From Leptodactylus fallax (taxonomy: Eukaryota; Chordata; Amphibia; Anura; Leptodactylidae): a stretch of 64,000 nt of DNA. Under the pieces are notes generated by a model. That model made no database searches. It saw only the letters and a list, made by a program, of their open reading frames with translations, and was not told the DNA's origin. Location: contig CAMRHE010000054.1 of the NCBI GenBank assembly GCA_947044405.1, positions 3,100,001 to 3,164,000 of the forward strand, in the 5' to 3' direction. This document shows, piece by piece, positions 22,501 through 32,060 of this stretch; position 1 is the first letter of the stretch; the number at the start of each line of letters is the position of its first letter. The position numbers were made by a program, and so were the translations under genes.

Positions 22501-25296
22501 GCCCCACAAAAAACATGCCCTATGCAGTAATATAAAAAAGTTACGGGTGTCAGAATATGACAATTTTTTTTTTTGCTACGTTTTAGATTTTTGCTAAGGG
22601 GTTAAAATGTAAATAAAACTATATAAAGTTTGGTATCCCCGGAATTGTACCAAAACATAGAATACAGGTGACATGTAACTTTGGTTGCATAGTGAGCACC
22701 GTAAAAACAAAGCCTGTAAGAAAGTCGGACAAATGCATTTTCTCTCCAATTCCACCCCATTCTCAATTTTTTTCCAGCTTCCCAGTACATTGTATAGAAT
22801 ATTAAATGTCACCATTATGAAGAACAATTTGTCCCGAAAACATTAAGCCCTCAACATTAAGCCCTGTGAACGGAAAAATAAAAAAAGTTATGGGATTGGA
22901 AGTCAGGGAGTCATAAAAGAAAATCGAAAAATGCCACCAGCAGGAAGGGGTTTAATGAACATAAGCAAAAACTGTACATTTTATATTACTATCAAGATAA
23001 ACTTACCCTAAGGAGAGGAAAATTAGTGAGTACACCAGCGCACTTTTCTTCCACCATTAGGATAACCTCCAGCAGTTGGACATCAGCCCAGGAAAACTGA
23101 TTTCCAACTAGGTACTTCTCACCATGATCTCTTAGAATCTGCAATATATAGACTGATTCAGCTAAAAGTGACTCAGTATATCCAAGTCGAATGGTAAGAG
23201 GGAAAAATATCCATCAGTACAATCACAATAAAAATTAAGTTTATAACAAAAAAATATGTAAAAATATTGCAAGTCTTTCAATGTCTTCAAAAGTGTGCTT
23301 TTGAGTCTGAAATAGTATTTAGCAATGATACAATATCTTACACATTCAATTCAAACCAAATGCTCTTGGTATGGTATAGGTTAATATATTCAATAAACCC
23401 ACACCTTGCCAACCAAAACCAATCCCACACCAATATCCTATAAAATTCTCAATTTATTAGATATCATTAAAAAAGAAATATTGTTCTGCCAACAAACAAG
23501 TGCAACTTAAAAGTTGGTGGCTTCCCGTCATCGATATTATTGATGTACAAGCCAAGATCGGCTAACTGTTCATCTACCTGCCATAGTACTGCTATTTTAA
23601 CGTCTAGATGGTGAGCTCTCTAGATTTGCACTTGTTTTTTGGCAACACAATATTTGTTTTTTTTTAAATGATATCTAATAAATTGAGAATTTTATAGGAT
23701 ATTGGTGTATGATTAGGGTCTGGTTGTCGCTTGGTAAGGTGTGGCTTATTGAATATCTTACATTGACACAAGCAGAAACTCTACAGGACCCAGATCAGCT
23801 CTATAGTAATGTGCAAGTAATGTGCAGGAGGTTGTATTCCTCCTGCAACTGGGGCTAAATGTACCAGCCCCAGTTACAGGGAAAATCAGCCTCCCCAACA
23901 AAAAACAAAGTGATCAGATGTCCTTATGGGGAAAAAAAAAAAATAAAAAAAATAATTAAATAGAAAAGTTAATAAAAATGTAAATAAAATAATTAAAAAA
24001 CATAAATAAAATAATACGCCAATAAAACTCCCTTATTACAGATTATAGTCCCACCCCCGATGACACCATACAAAATAAAAAATTACCGTAACGGAGAGTA
24101 AAAACTAGTGAAAAAACAGACACGTTTTCCTTCCTCTTTTGTTTATATTTTCCCAGATATAAAAAAAAAATTAAAACACATGCAAAAATAAAAACAACAT
24201 AAAAATAAAGCCCTGTGTGTCACCAAAAAAAGACGCAGAAATTAGTTGAATAATGCAAATGATAAAAATGTTATAGCCGTTCAAAACCACACATACAAAA
24301 AACTTGAAAATGTGCCTGGTCTGGAAGGGGGGTTAAGCATCTGGTATGGAAGTGGATAAAGGGATTTTCCGGGCAAAAAAAAACTTTTTTTCAAAAAATA
24401 GATCTGTTAGTGCTATTAATGGGTTAATAAGTGCACCCCAATACCTTTAGCGGTGTTTTGAGTGGTTTCTGGGTTTCTCTGTGAACTCCTGGTATCCTCT
24501 GCATTTGTTTACATGGGTAGCTTCCTGCTCTCTTATCCTACAACTACCATAATGCATTGCTCTTCACTCAGATCCCCCTCTCACTCACTCCCCCTCCGTT
24601 TCCCTAGCTAGCCCACGGACTACTAGTCCACCTACCTACCTACCTACCTACCTAACTAGCTCATCCATCCACACTCCATTATACTTACCTGTCTTCCTGT
24701 CCGGATCTTCTGGGCATGGTAGATCCTTCTGTCCTTCTCCTTTTCTGATCTGCCAGTACCAGTGACAATTCATGCCCAGAAGATCAGGACATGAAGACAG
24801 GTAAGTATAATGGGGTTGGGGAGGGAGGGGGGAATGAATTGGTGACGCTCCGTTTACGGAAACAGGGAAACTGAACATCACCGAAAAATCAGAAAATGTG
24901 GGCAAATATACATTTTTGATAAAGTAAGTTAGTTAGAAGTTAGGTAGAGGGAGGGTGTTTAGTGTAGGGTAAATTTATCATTTTGTCCCGGACAACCCCT
25001 TTAAGAAGAAACTGATATATGTCAAAGTGAGATATGCCATTTCTATGTTTGTTTTTTTTAAACTTGAAAGGAAGAGTAGCTGCACTTGACAGCCTGCTTT
25101 ACTATCCAGAGTATAAATGGACACCCTTGTGGCTGGATGATTTACTTGCATGGTAAAATACTGTAATATTTTAATAATATATTAATATTCAAAGGACTCA
25201 GTATTATGTAAAAAAAAAAAAAAAAAAAAAAATCACTAACCCTTACGTTGACCATTTTAGGTTGTATTAGCAAAATTATTTCTGGGGACTAATGTG

Positions 25297-25330
<34 letters not shown>

Positions 25331-27621
25331 CTTTACCTTTTCAAAAACTGGAAAATATCTGTTTTTTGCCTTGTCCAGAATGGTATTGAGGTGCTCCTCT
25401 TTTAGCTCTGGCTGAATGAATGGATAAAACAGGATGGGCTCCATAAGATCAGTGGTACCACCAACATACATATCAATTCTAAGGACATGAAAAGATAAAT
25501 TTACTAAGCAGAAAAGTACTAGTATTTGCAGTGACAAAGTTTACTAGTTTACAAAGTTTCATAGTACATCTGAACAATGCATATACTATTGCAGTCTGTG
25601 ACTACTGTATTCCCAGAGATTGTGAAAAGGGCAAGCACAAATGTGCATGGGGTCTTTACCACTGCATGCCTTTTATATGGAGGTAAACATAGCATTTTTC
25701 TATGGTAGGTTATACTAATACAGGAAAAATTTGTTGCATGCTCTATTAGTTGCTCCTGCATAGTATGGAGCTATATGGGACAGACACTGTATGTCACCAT
25801 GTTTCATGCATGACGTCTAAAGAGGCTGTCAGGGTTCAAGGTCTTTTTCTTTTTTTTTTTGTTAAGCTAGTAGCTAGTGTGTTCTAAAATAAAAAATAAG
25901 TATTACTTGCCTACAGATTCTTGCACTGTCGCTCCCATTCCACTAGCCCGGCTTTGCTTACTCAGGTGCAGAGGCGATGTTAGGTCAATGGCTGGTGACT
26001 GGCTGCAGCAGTCAGGAGCTGTCCATGTGAAATCAGCCTTCATTGACTGCAGCAGTCACATGCCATCAACTTAATGTCATCATTGCAGGTAAACAAAGCC
26101 TGGCCAGTGAAATGGAAGTGATGGTACAGGATTAGGTAGGAGAGTAAAACATATTTTTCACTTTAGAATACTATGGCTGCTTTTTTTTTGGGAAAAAAAA
26201 AAAAAATCTTGAACCTTGACAACCTCTTCAAATATTTGTTAACATTTAGTAAATGAAAATTGGAATATATGGAGTAAATATAAAATAAGTTATAATATAG
26301 GTAGTTCTTACAGAGCTCGCTCCTTCAGATTTTTCCCATAAAGATTATACTTTGCAGCAATATATTGGAGAATAGCTTTAGTCTGGACAAGTTTCATTCC
26401 ATCGATTTCCACCATTGGTACTTGTTGAAACAACAAGGCTCCATCTGAAAATATAAAACCCATAGATAATATTGCAAATAGGCCATATCCATACCATAAC
26501 CAATACATCCAGTGATTTCCAAAAACCTTGCAAAATCCAGATTCTTAAAGGATATGTTCGCTTTTGAAAATCAAATTTCTAGTTTCTTCATAAATATAAT
26601 GCACTTAAATAGTTAAGTATATTTGTAACAACCTTGATTTACATATCTGCCAGTATCCACCAGGACTTTTTAATTCAGACTTCTGCTTAATGCTACTTAC
26701 ATTAACATGCATTATACTTGGCAAGAAGAATTACACACAAGTATAAAATCCATAGCACTCTCCCCAGTCGGGGGAGATGTGCACGCCACCAAACCCAGAA
26801 ACTCACTGGATAGATAAGTTACATTCACCTGAAGTTCGCCGAATTTCACGATATGATTCTATTGATCTTAATTAAATTGCGGTGAATCGGGTACTAAAAA
26901 CAGCTATTTATTGGCTGCAGAGAGCCAGGTGGGCGGCAAAATGGTGGAACCCCTTGGATGCCGTGGTCATGTTTGACTGCTGCATCCAAGTTGTTAAAAC
27001 CCTGGATCGGTTATGGAGCAGGGTGTTAGCTGTCAGATACAGCTAACACCCTGCTCCATAACCGATCGGGGGGATTTAACATCTTGGATGCAGCGGTCAA
27101 ACATGCCATGTGTGCTCACGAAGGGGTTAAAGGGATGTGACATCACAGGGCTGACTGCTGATTGGCTGCACGCCTGGCATTGTGGGTGATCCCACATTCC
27201 CAGAGTTCCTTGCCCCATGTAGAGCAGCCATTTTGAACTAAATGCGAATTGTTACCACGAAGCGTGAGGAAATTCGGATTCGATGCAAATCGAATATTTC
27301 CTGAAATTCGGATCGAATTCCACTTCTGCAGCTTCTATTCACTCATCTCTAGTTGAAACATTGAATAAAAGAAAAAATAAACATACCCCGAAGTAAGTGT
27401 TCAAATTGTTCTCTTGTCTCCAAAATCTCTTCTTCAAACTAGAGAAGAAAACACATTTCTGACTGCTGTTGTTTTAATTAAGAATAGAAACGCTATAAAT
27501 GCTATCAATACAATGCAAACTAGACTATACAAACCTCAACACCTGCTGCAGCAAACAGCCAGCGTATGGATGCCATTCGACCTCTGCCATAGAAGTAGTA
27601 TAGCTTGGGTTTTCCAGACAT
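19403..27621 (-). CDS. GSTA: Alpha-class glutathione S-transferase, six coding exons
   Basis: Cytosolic GST joining glutathione to electrophiles, and in some alpha members acting on lipid hydroperoxides or steroid isomers. The coding exons are 27535-27621, 27387-27438, 26312-26444, 25337-25478, 23007-23138 and 19403-19537 (87, 52, 133, 142, 132 and 135 bp; 681 bp in all). The sizes fit the vertebrate GSTA exon pattern and the phases agree, giving 226 residues against about 222 in mammals. It has Tyr9 of the catalytic site (KLYYF), Arg15, the glutathione-binding Gln54-Val55-Pro56 ([10 protein letters not shown]), Gln67-Thr68 (VQTKAIL), and the helical C-terminal domain with [12 protein letters not shown]. 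The start is the only Met ahead of the conserved KPKL. No frameshift or stop is seen, so it looks functional. Neighbouring CILK1 in the same orientation agrees with the mammalian GSTA4-CILK1 order. Which mammalian paralogue is closest cannot be decided here. Confidence 0.95.
20267..21961. mobile_element. T2-like MITE family B, split by a TTAA element
   Basis: The left tip TTAAAGGGGTTTTCCCATG (from 20269) is separated from the remainder (21483-21961) by the nested element 20290-21482. The remainder is palindromic: ACAGTCTTCTGTCTTGATTAG and CAGTGGATACAACCATGAAT against their complements near 21770-21815, ending CCCCTTTAA. Further copies are at 30757-31158 and 48875-49243. It lies in GSTA intron 5. 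Confidence 0.75.
20290..21482. mobile_element. TTAA-flanked element, family CCCCTT-GAC
   Basis: TTAA at 20286-20289 and 21483-21486 flank CCCCTTCCCGACAC and GTCGGGAAGGGG. The orientation of the A-rich and G/C-rich halves is reversed relative to the 5904 and 21963 copies. The G/C-rich half holds the AATGCCCGCAATCAGAGT motif in inverted pairs. Confidence 0.85.
21963..22950. mobile_element. TTAA-flanked element, family CCCCTT-GAC
   Basis: TTAA at 21959-21962 and 22952-22955 flank CCCCTTCCCAACATCC and CAGGAAGGGG. It shares long inner stretches with 20290-21482 in inverted orientation, for example ACTGTGAAACGCATACAC and the CCAAAACATAGAATACAG block. The right end stops about 50 bp before the splice donor of GSTA exon 5. 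Confidence 0.8.
23007..23138 (-). CDS. GSTA: GSTA coding exon 5
   Basis: A 132-bp, phase-0 exon preceded by ATTGCAG and followed by GTAAGT. It encodes [20 protein letters not shown] to LTNFPLLR. It contains the conserved N-capping box and hydrophobic staple region ([10 protein letters not shown]) of the GST C-terminal domain. Confidence 0.97.
24357..25003. mobile_element. T2-like MITE with long inverted arms, GSTA intron 4
   Basis: It runs from TAAAGGGATTTTCCGGGCAA to TCCCGGACAACCCCTTTAA. The central arms CATTATACTTACCTGTCTTC (24677) and GAAGACAGGTAAGTATAATG (24794) are perfect inverted copies. A related copy is at 62361-62633. It contains a (CTAC)n stretch near 24628. Confidence 0.8.
25337..25478 (-). 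CDS. GSTA: GSTA coding exon 4
   Basis: A 142-bp exon with acceptor CCTTAG and donor GTAAAG. It encodes [20 protein letters not shown] onward to NRYFPVFEK, the start of the all-helical domain. The donor is followed, from intron base +9, by 30 consecutive T on the transcribed sense. Confidence 0.96.
26312..26444 (-). CDS. GSTA: GSTA coding exon 3
   Basis: A 133-bp exon with acceptor TTTTCAG and donor GTAAGA. It encodes [20 protein letters not shown] through [11 protein letters not shown] and two bases of the next Leu codon. It holds the cis-Pro56 loop and Gln67-Thr68 that bind the glutathione gamma-glutamyl group. Confidence 0.97.
26810..27345. mobile_element. hAT-like MITE with a perfect central hairpin
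   Basis: The right end reads, inverted, ACTAGAGATGAGTGAATAG, the familiar terminus of a very abundant frog MITE group. Inner arms contain GAATTCGATCCGAATTTC-type repeats. The left boundary is only approximate. The centre is the 29-bp-arm hairpin at about 27004-27066. The element lies in GSTA intron 2. Confidence 0.55.
27387..27438 (-). CDS. GSTA: GSTA coding exon 2
   Basis: This 52-bp exon is preceded by TTCTCTAG and followed by GTATGT. It encodes [17 protein letters not shown] plus one base of the next codon. The length is characteristic of this exon in alpha GST genes. Confidence 0.95.
27535..27621 (-). CDS. GSTA: GSTA coding exon 1
   Basis: Codons 1-29, from ATG at 27621-27619 ([16 protein letters not shown]... 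to AAGVE), ending GAG|GTTTGT, phase 0. It contains the catalytic Tyr9 and Arg15 of the thioredoxin-like domain. A CCAG about 15 bases upstream of the ATG is a plausible acceptor for a separate untranslated first exon. Confidence 0.96.
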
Positions 27622-27834
27622 CTTTGTATGTTTTACCTGGATGTTTGAAGAAGAATTTTTTAAAAAAAAGTTACGATCCTTGCTGTTGTGGGGAGATAAT
27701 AAAACATAGTCAAGACTATTTATGTTGTGACTTCACATTAAGCTTTTAGAATGGTATGGTAAGAACTCCGGAAGAGGAATAGAAGACTACTGCAAACTAA
27801 CAAAAAACCCAATTGACGCTAGGTTCACATCTGC

Positions 27835-28095
27835 GCTTGCACTACGTTCGGGGATTCCGTTCCCCTCTCCGCATGAAAAATGCGGAGAGAATAGCGCTGC
27901 AGGCAGGACTTTACTCTCCGCATTTTTCCACCTTTTTCGGGTGGAAACCGAGCGGAAACCACATAGACCTTATTATAGTCTATGGGGTCTGCGGGTTTCC
28001 TAAGATAACTGCTTTTTTTATGCGGATTATGTATCTTTTGGGGGGTCCCCAAGCGTACCCCCCAAATGGAAACCAGAGCGCAGATGTGAACTGGC
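27835..28095. mobile_element. GTTCACA-type palindromic MITE
   Basis: Left GCTAGGTTCACATCTGCGCT and right AGCGCAGATGTGAAC are inverted around a TTATTATAGTCTATGG centre. The arms carry TTTCCG and AAATGCGG motifs. Confidence 0.75.
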
Positions 28096-28099
28096 AAAC

Positions 28100-30755
28100 A
28101 CGATATATGGATATATGTCCTGTGACGTCGTCAGTTGCGAAACACCCTGTCAGAGACCCCAAAAGGGAACCTAGGCTTCCCCAAGATCAGATAGCATAAA
28201 CAGTCCAGTGAGAGGAAGTGCGTGCGAATCAGCCGTTGGGAACAGATTCCAAGCGTGGGGCCAATTGTAGGATGTGAATGGAAAGAAGACAGCAATGAGG
28301 ATTCATGCCAGGGGACCGTCTGCAATGGGATTGTTGAGAACGCTTGTTCGATGTATACTCAGGGTTTGAAAGAACTATGTCTGCACCAATCCACTATACA
28401 GGCCAAGTGGGTAACAAAGTAGTACAATTTCAGATCAGGGAGGGAAAATCCACCACTTTATTTTGGGTGGTAAAGGAGACTCTACTGACTCTCACCGGTT
28501 TACTCAACCAGATAAATGCTATTTGAATGGAGGAGGGGGCCCGGAATCAGGAAGATGGGATATGGATAGGTAAGGTCTGCATGAGATAAAGGCGACGTGG
28601 TAGAATATTCATTTTAAAGATAGTATATCTACAAACCACGTGAACGTGCCACTCATCCACCTAGTGCAGTCAGCATGGATTTTTTTCCAACATGGGAGGG
28701 AAATTGAACTAGAAGAGATCTCAAGGATCAACTGGGTCGACCAAATGAAAAGGGAAGGATTGACTCAGGGAAGAGACTTGCTGGACAGAAAGAGTCACGT
28801 TAAGAGTATCTGATTTGGAGAAATTAATCTTAAAATTGGAGCGCTTGGAATAATCATGGAAGGCGGACATTATGCAAGTGAGGGAGACATTGGGAGAGGA
28901 GAAGAAGAACAGCAATTCATCGGCATAGGCCGCCACCTTATAAAGGTGAGCAGCATGAGCCACACCAGAGATATTAGGATGTGCTCGAATGTGGCAGAGA
29001 AAGGGCTTGAGTCAGGATAAAAATAAGGGGAGACAGTAGTCAGCCCTGCCTGGTACCATTAGCATTGGGGAAAGGTTGGGAAAGTAGGCCGTTGACCTGA
29101 ACCTGAGCCAATGTATGAGAATAAAGGGAGAGGATCCAGCTAATCATGTTCTCAGAAATTGGACAGTAGCTAGGGCAGAGAAGGGGGTCTTTACCCGTTT
29201 TAGGGATTACAGTGATGTGAGCGCGGAGTGAATCGTGGCATAGAGAAGACCTGGTTGTGAGGGAATTAAACTCCTTTAAGAGATGAGGGCTGAGGTTCAG
29301 GCCAAATTTCTTATAGCAGGCTAGGGGAAGGCCATCTGGGCCAGGTGCTTTATCTGTAGCCATACATCTAATCACCATGGAGAGTTCCTCACCTGTGATA
29401 GAAGATTCCAGAACTTCCTGGTCCTTGGATGACAATGTAGGAAGGTATGAAGAGATTAAATAAGACCGAATATGGTCGTGGAAGAGCGCATTAGACGTTT
29501 CCAGGTTAGAGGCATCTACCAAGTACAATGACGCATAGTATTAAAAAAAAACGCCACCGCAATCTCAGTGGGGAGGTTTGCTCTTGTGTTATGAGTGGTT
29601 TGGATTTGACACACATAAGTGGAGGCTTTTTGCATGCGTAATGCTCTCACCCTCAAACAACTACATTTACTGCCGAATTCATAAAATGCCTCCAACATTT
29701 AACTGAAATCCCTTAAGATTTGCCAATCAAAAAGACGCCTACAAGTTGGGCATAAGTGTCGGCAGTACGGTGACGTTTATGGAGCAGTTCAAGCATACGG
29801 ATACGTTACAGAAGGAAGTCTACATAGACCCGATGTTCGCTTTTGAGAGCCATGTTATAGAAGGATCTCGCGGATCAGGAATTTATGGGCTCCCCAAACT
29901 ACAGGGTGGTCAAGCCTCATGGTTTCTTCCCTGGTAAAGTATTCTGCTAAATGAGATTTAATGTCAGCAAGGACATCCACATCGTCCAAGAGGGAGGTGT
30001 TGAGTTTCCTTTGGCGTTGGAAAGGGATTAGAGATGACAGGGAGAGCGTCAGTGTGTCCAGAGTGTGATCTGAGAACATAATGTTATCTATCCCCGCCGA
30101 TATTAAGGAGTAGAGATGTTGGTGACAAACGGGAGTAACACGGGAGTAACAATTATGGACTGGTGAGTAATAGTAGTAGTTGCAATCCGATGGGTGTAGT
30201 AGGCGCAAAGAATCAATGAGTTGGTGAGAGTGGAGATCTCTCTTAATCCCTCGGAGGACCATGTGAGAATGGCAGGAGTGGCCAGAACATGAATCAAGAG
30301 TAGGATCCAGAACCAAGTTCAAATCAACCCTAGATACCAGGAATCCCTCTGTAAACACATCAAGAATCTCCAGATAGGAGCTAAGAGCCTGGACCTGTCC
30401 AGTGTTAGGGAGGTAGAGCGAGGCAAAAGTGTACAACTGAGACGCTCTACGGCCCTTCAGCATAATCAGTCTACCCTCTCCATCAGTGCAAGTCTACAAA
30501 TTCTCCCAGTTCAGTGATTGAGAAATCAATATACTGGTCCCCTTAAACTTAGGGTCAGGTGAGGAGCTATGGTAAGCATGTGGAAACCAGCTGTTGGAAA
30601 GTTTGAACGGTTTACTTGACCAGTAGTGCATTTCCTGCAAGAACACAACATGAAGTCGCCTACCTTAGAGTAAATTGAAGAGAACAGAGCGCTTCTCCGG
30701 ACTGTGCAGTCCCTTCAAATTAAGAGAGCCCACCATGAGGGAAGAATACAGGCTA
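28100..30755 (-). pseudogene. L1-like LINE ORF2 fragment, decayed
   Basis: Read on the minus strand, 30463-29855 encodes part of an APE-type endonuclease: SRVDLNLVLDP with the Asn of the metal site, SHSHMVLRG-like and NIMFSDHTLD in place of the usual SDH. The stretch 29528-29040 is the reverse transcriptase start: KAPGPDGLPLACYKKFG, the LRAHITVIPKTGKDP block and SYCPIS. The stretch 28963-28721 carries the catalytic loop as YADE instead of YADD, followed by SNFKINFSKSDTLN. Frames change several times, and both the 5' end and the 3' tail are missing, so it is a dead fragment. It sits just upstream of GSTA coding exon 1, in what would be its 5' intron or promoter region, in the same orientation. 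Confidence 0.88.
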
Positions 30756-30756
30756 G

Positions 30757-31158
30757 GTGTCTTCTCTTAGTGGTGACATCTTTTGTCTTAATATGTTGTC
30801 AATGGATATGACCACGAATGCTGATACTTTTTATGGTCTGGGACTTGTCAGAAACCCAGCCAGGATTTCCTTATTGTGGACAGGGTATCAGGAAGGGGCA
30901 CTACATGTATGAGAAGATAACCCAGCAACATTATGGAAATCATAACTAGGTTTCTGAGAAGTCTCAGACCATAGAAAGTTTCTGTATTCATGGTCGTATG
31001 CTTTGGCAACTTATTAAGACAATAGACTGCCACCGCAAGATGGTTAGAGAAAATCTTTAAAACTCTGCAAAAATGTAATAAGTTAGCAAAAATGTTTAAC
31101 TTTTAATCGTCTGCAAATTGAAATATGGCTATTCATGGGAATAACCCTTTAAAGTTTC
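30757..31158. mobile_element. T2-like MITE family B, left end truncated
   Basis: It starts at the L1 junction with TCTTAGTGGTGACATC and repeats the family palindrome (AATGGATATGACCACGAATG near 30792 against CATGGTCGTATGCTTTGG near 30989). It ends GGGAATAACCCTTTAAAG. The outer left arm is missing. Confidence 0.7.
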
Positions 31159-31945
31159 TTCTCTAATTTCGGTTAGAAAATTTTAAAAAGAAGACTGTGT
31201 TCATACCCATATGCATAGCTCATATACTGACTGGTGTCTTCATGGTAAAGAGAACAAATAATTATTGCCTGATCCTGCAGTTGTGTATTACTTCTCTTCC
31301 TCTTGCCAACATATTCTTGGACACTGGGAAAACATCTGTGGTCAGAGCAGGTCAGTATTATTTACTCACAACATATTATAGACCTCTGTGGAAACTTCTG
31401 AACCATAATTTCTAAAAGCAACTATTGCTTGAACAGGCTTATCAGGGTGATAGGAGGAGTGGGTGCTGATACAGGCACACGGTAGATGATTGAGAGAGGG
31501 GTGAAGATGTTTACAGCAAATGCCCATTCAAGTTGTAAACTTGCAGCTTTGCAGGTAGTCAGAGAGAGCAAGTCTTGAAAATATTCAACAACACAGTGCA
31601 ACCTGAATTTCTGAAGATACACTGACACATTTTTAAATATCCCTTTTGACAGTCTCTCTAACAAAAAAAAAAACAAAAATTTGATTCCACTACGAAGAAA
31701 CCTAAAGCAGAAATCATCAACAGTGAAAAACTGCATATAAAACCAAGAAAAAAAAAAGAAAAGCAATCGTGTGTGTGTGGCATTGGGTGGTTGCCAAACT
31801 TTTCACTACTACGTTTAAATTGAATTTAGCAAATTACAAATGAAAACAAAATGACATAAATTGTCATTTTATATTTAAGCATTTTGTATATAACTCAGAC
31901 ATTAGTGGGAACTGTACATAAAAGTACAGTAGTAAAACACTTACA

Positions 31946-32060
31946 GAGCAGTAACGTTAGCAGCCTTCTTCTTACAGTGTCAGCTCCGAATCTGGAGTTT
32001 GGCAGGAGTGTGTTTATCCACATACATAACTTTTATTTGAGCACAGCTTAGCCTTGTCAG
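31946..32060 (-). promoter_or_regulatory. Candidate GSTA promoter and untranslated first exon
   Basis: On the minus strand a TATA-like AAATAAAAG (32038-32030) is followed about 30 bases later by sequence ending in two donor-like sites, GTAAGAAG (from 31975) and GTAAGTG (from 31945). Just upstream, 32059-32051 reads TGACAAGGC, which fits the TGACnnnGC core of the antioxidant response element through which NRF2 induces many GSTA genes; the flanking bases fit the extended element poorly. Placement 4.4 kb ahead of coding exon 1 suits the untranslated first exon usual in GSTA genes. This is inference from short motifs only. Confidence 0.25.
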
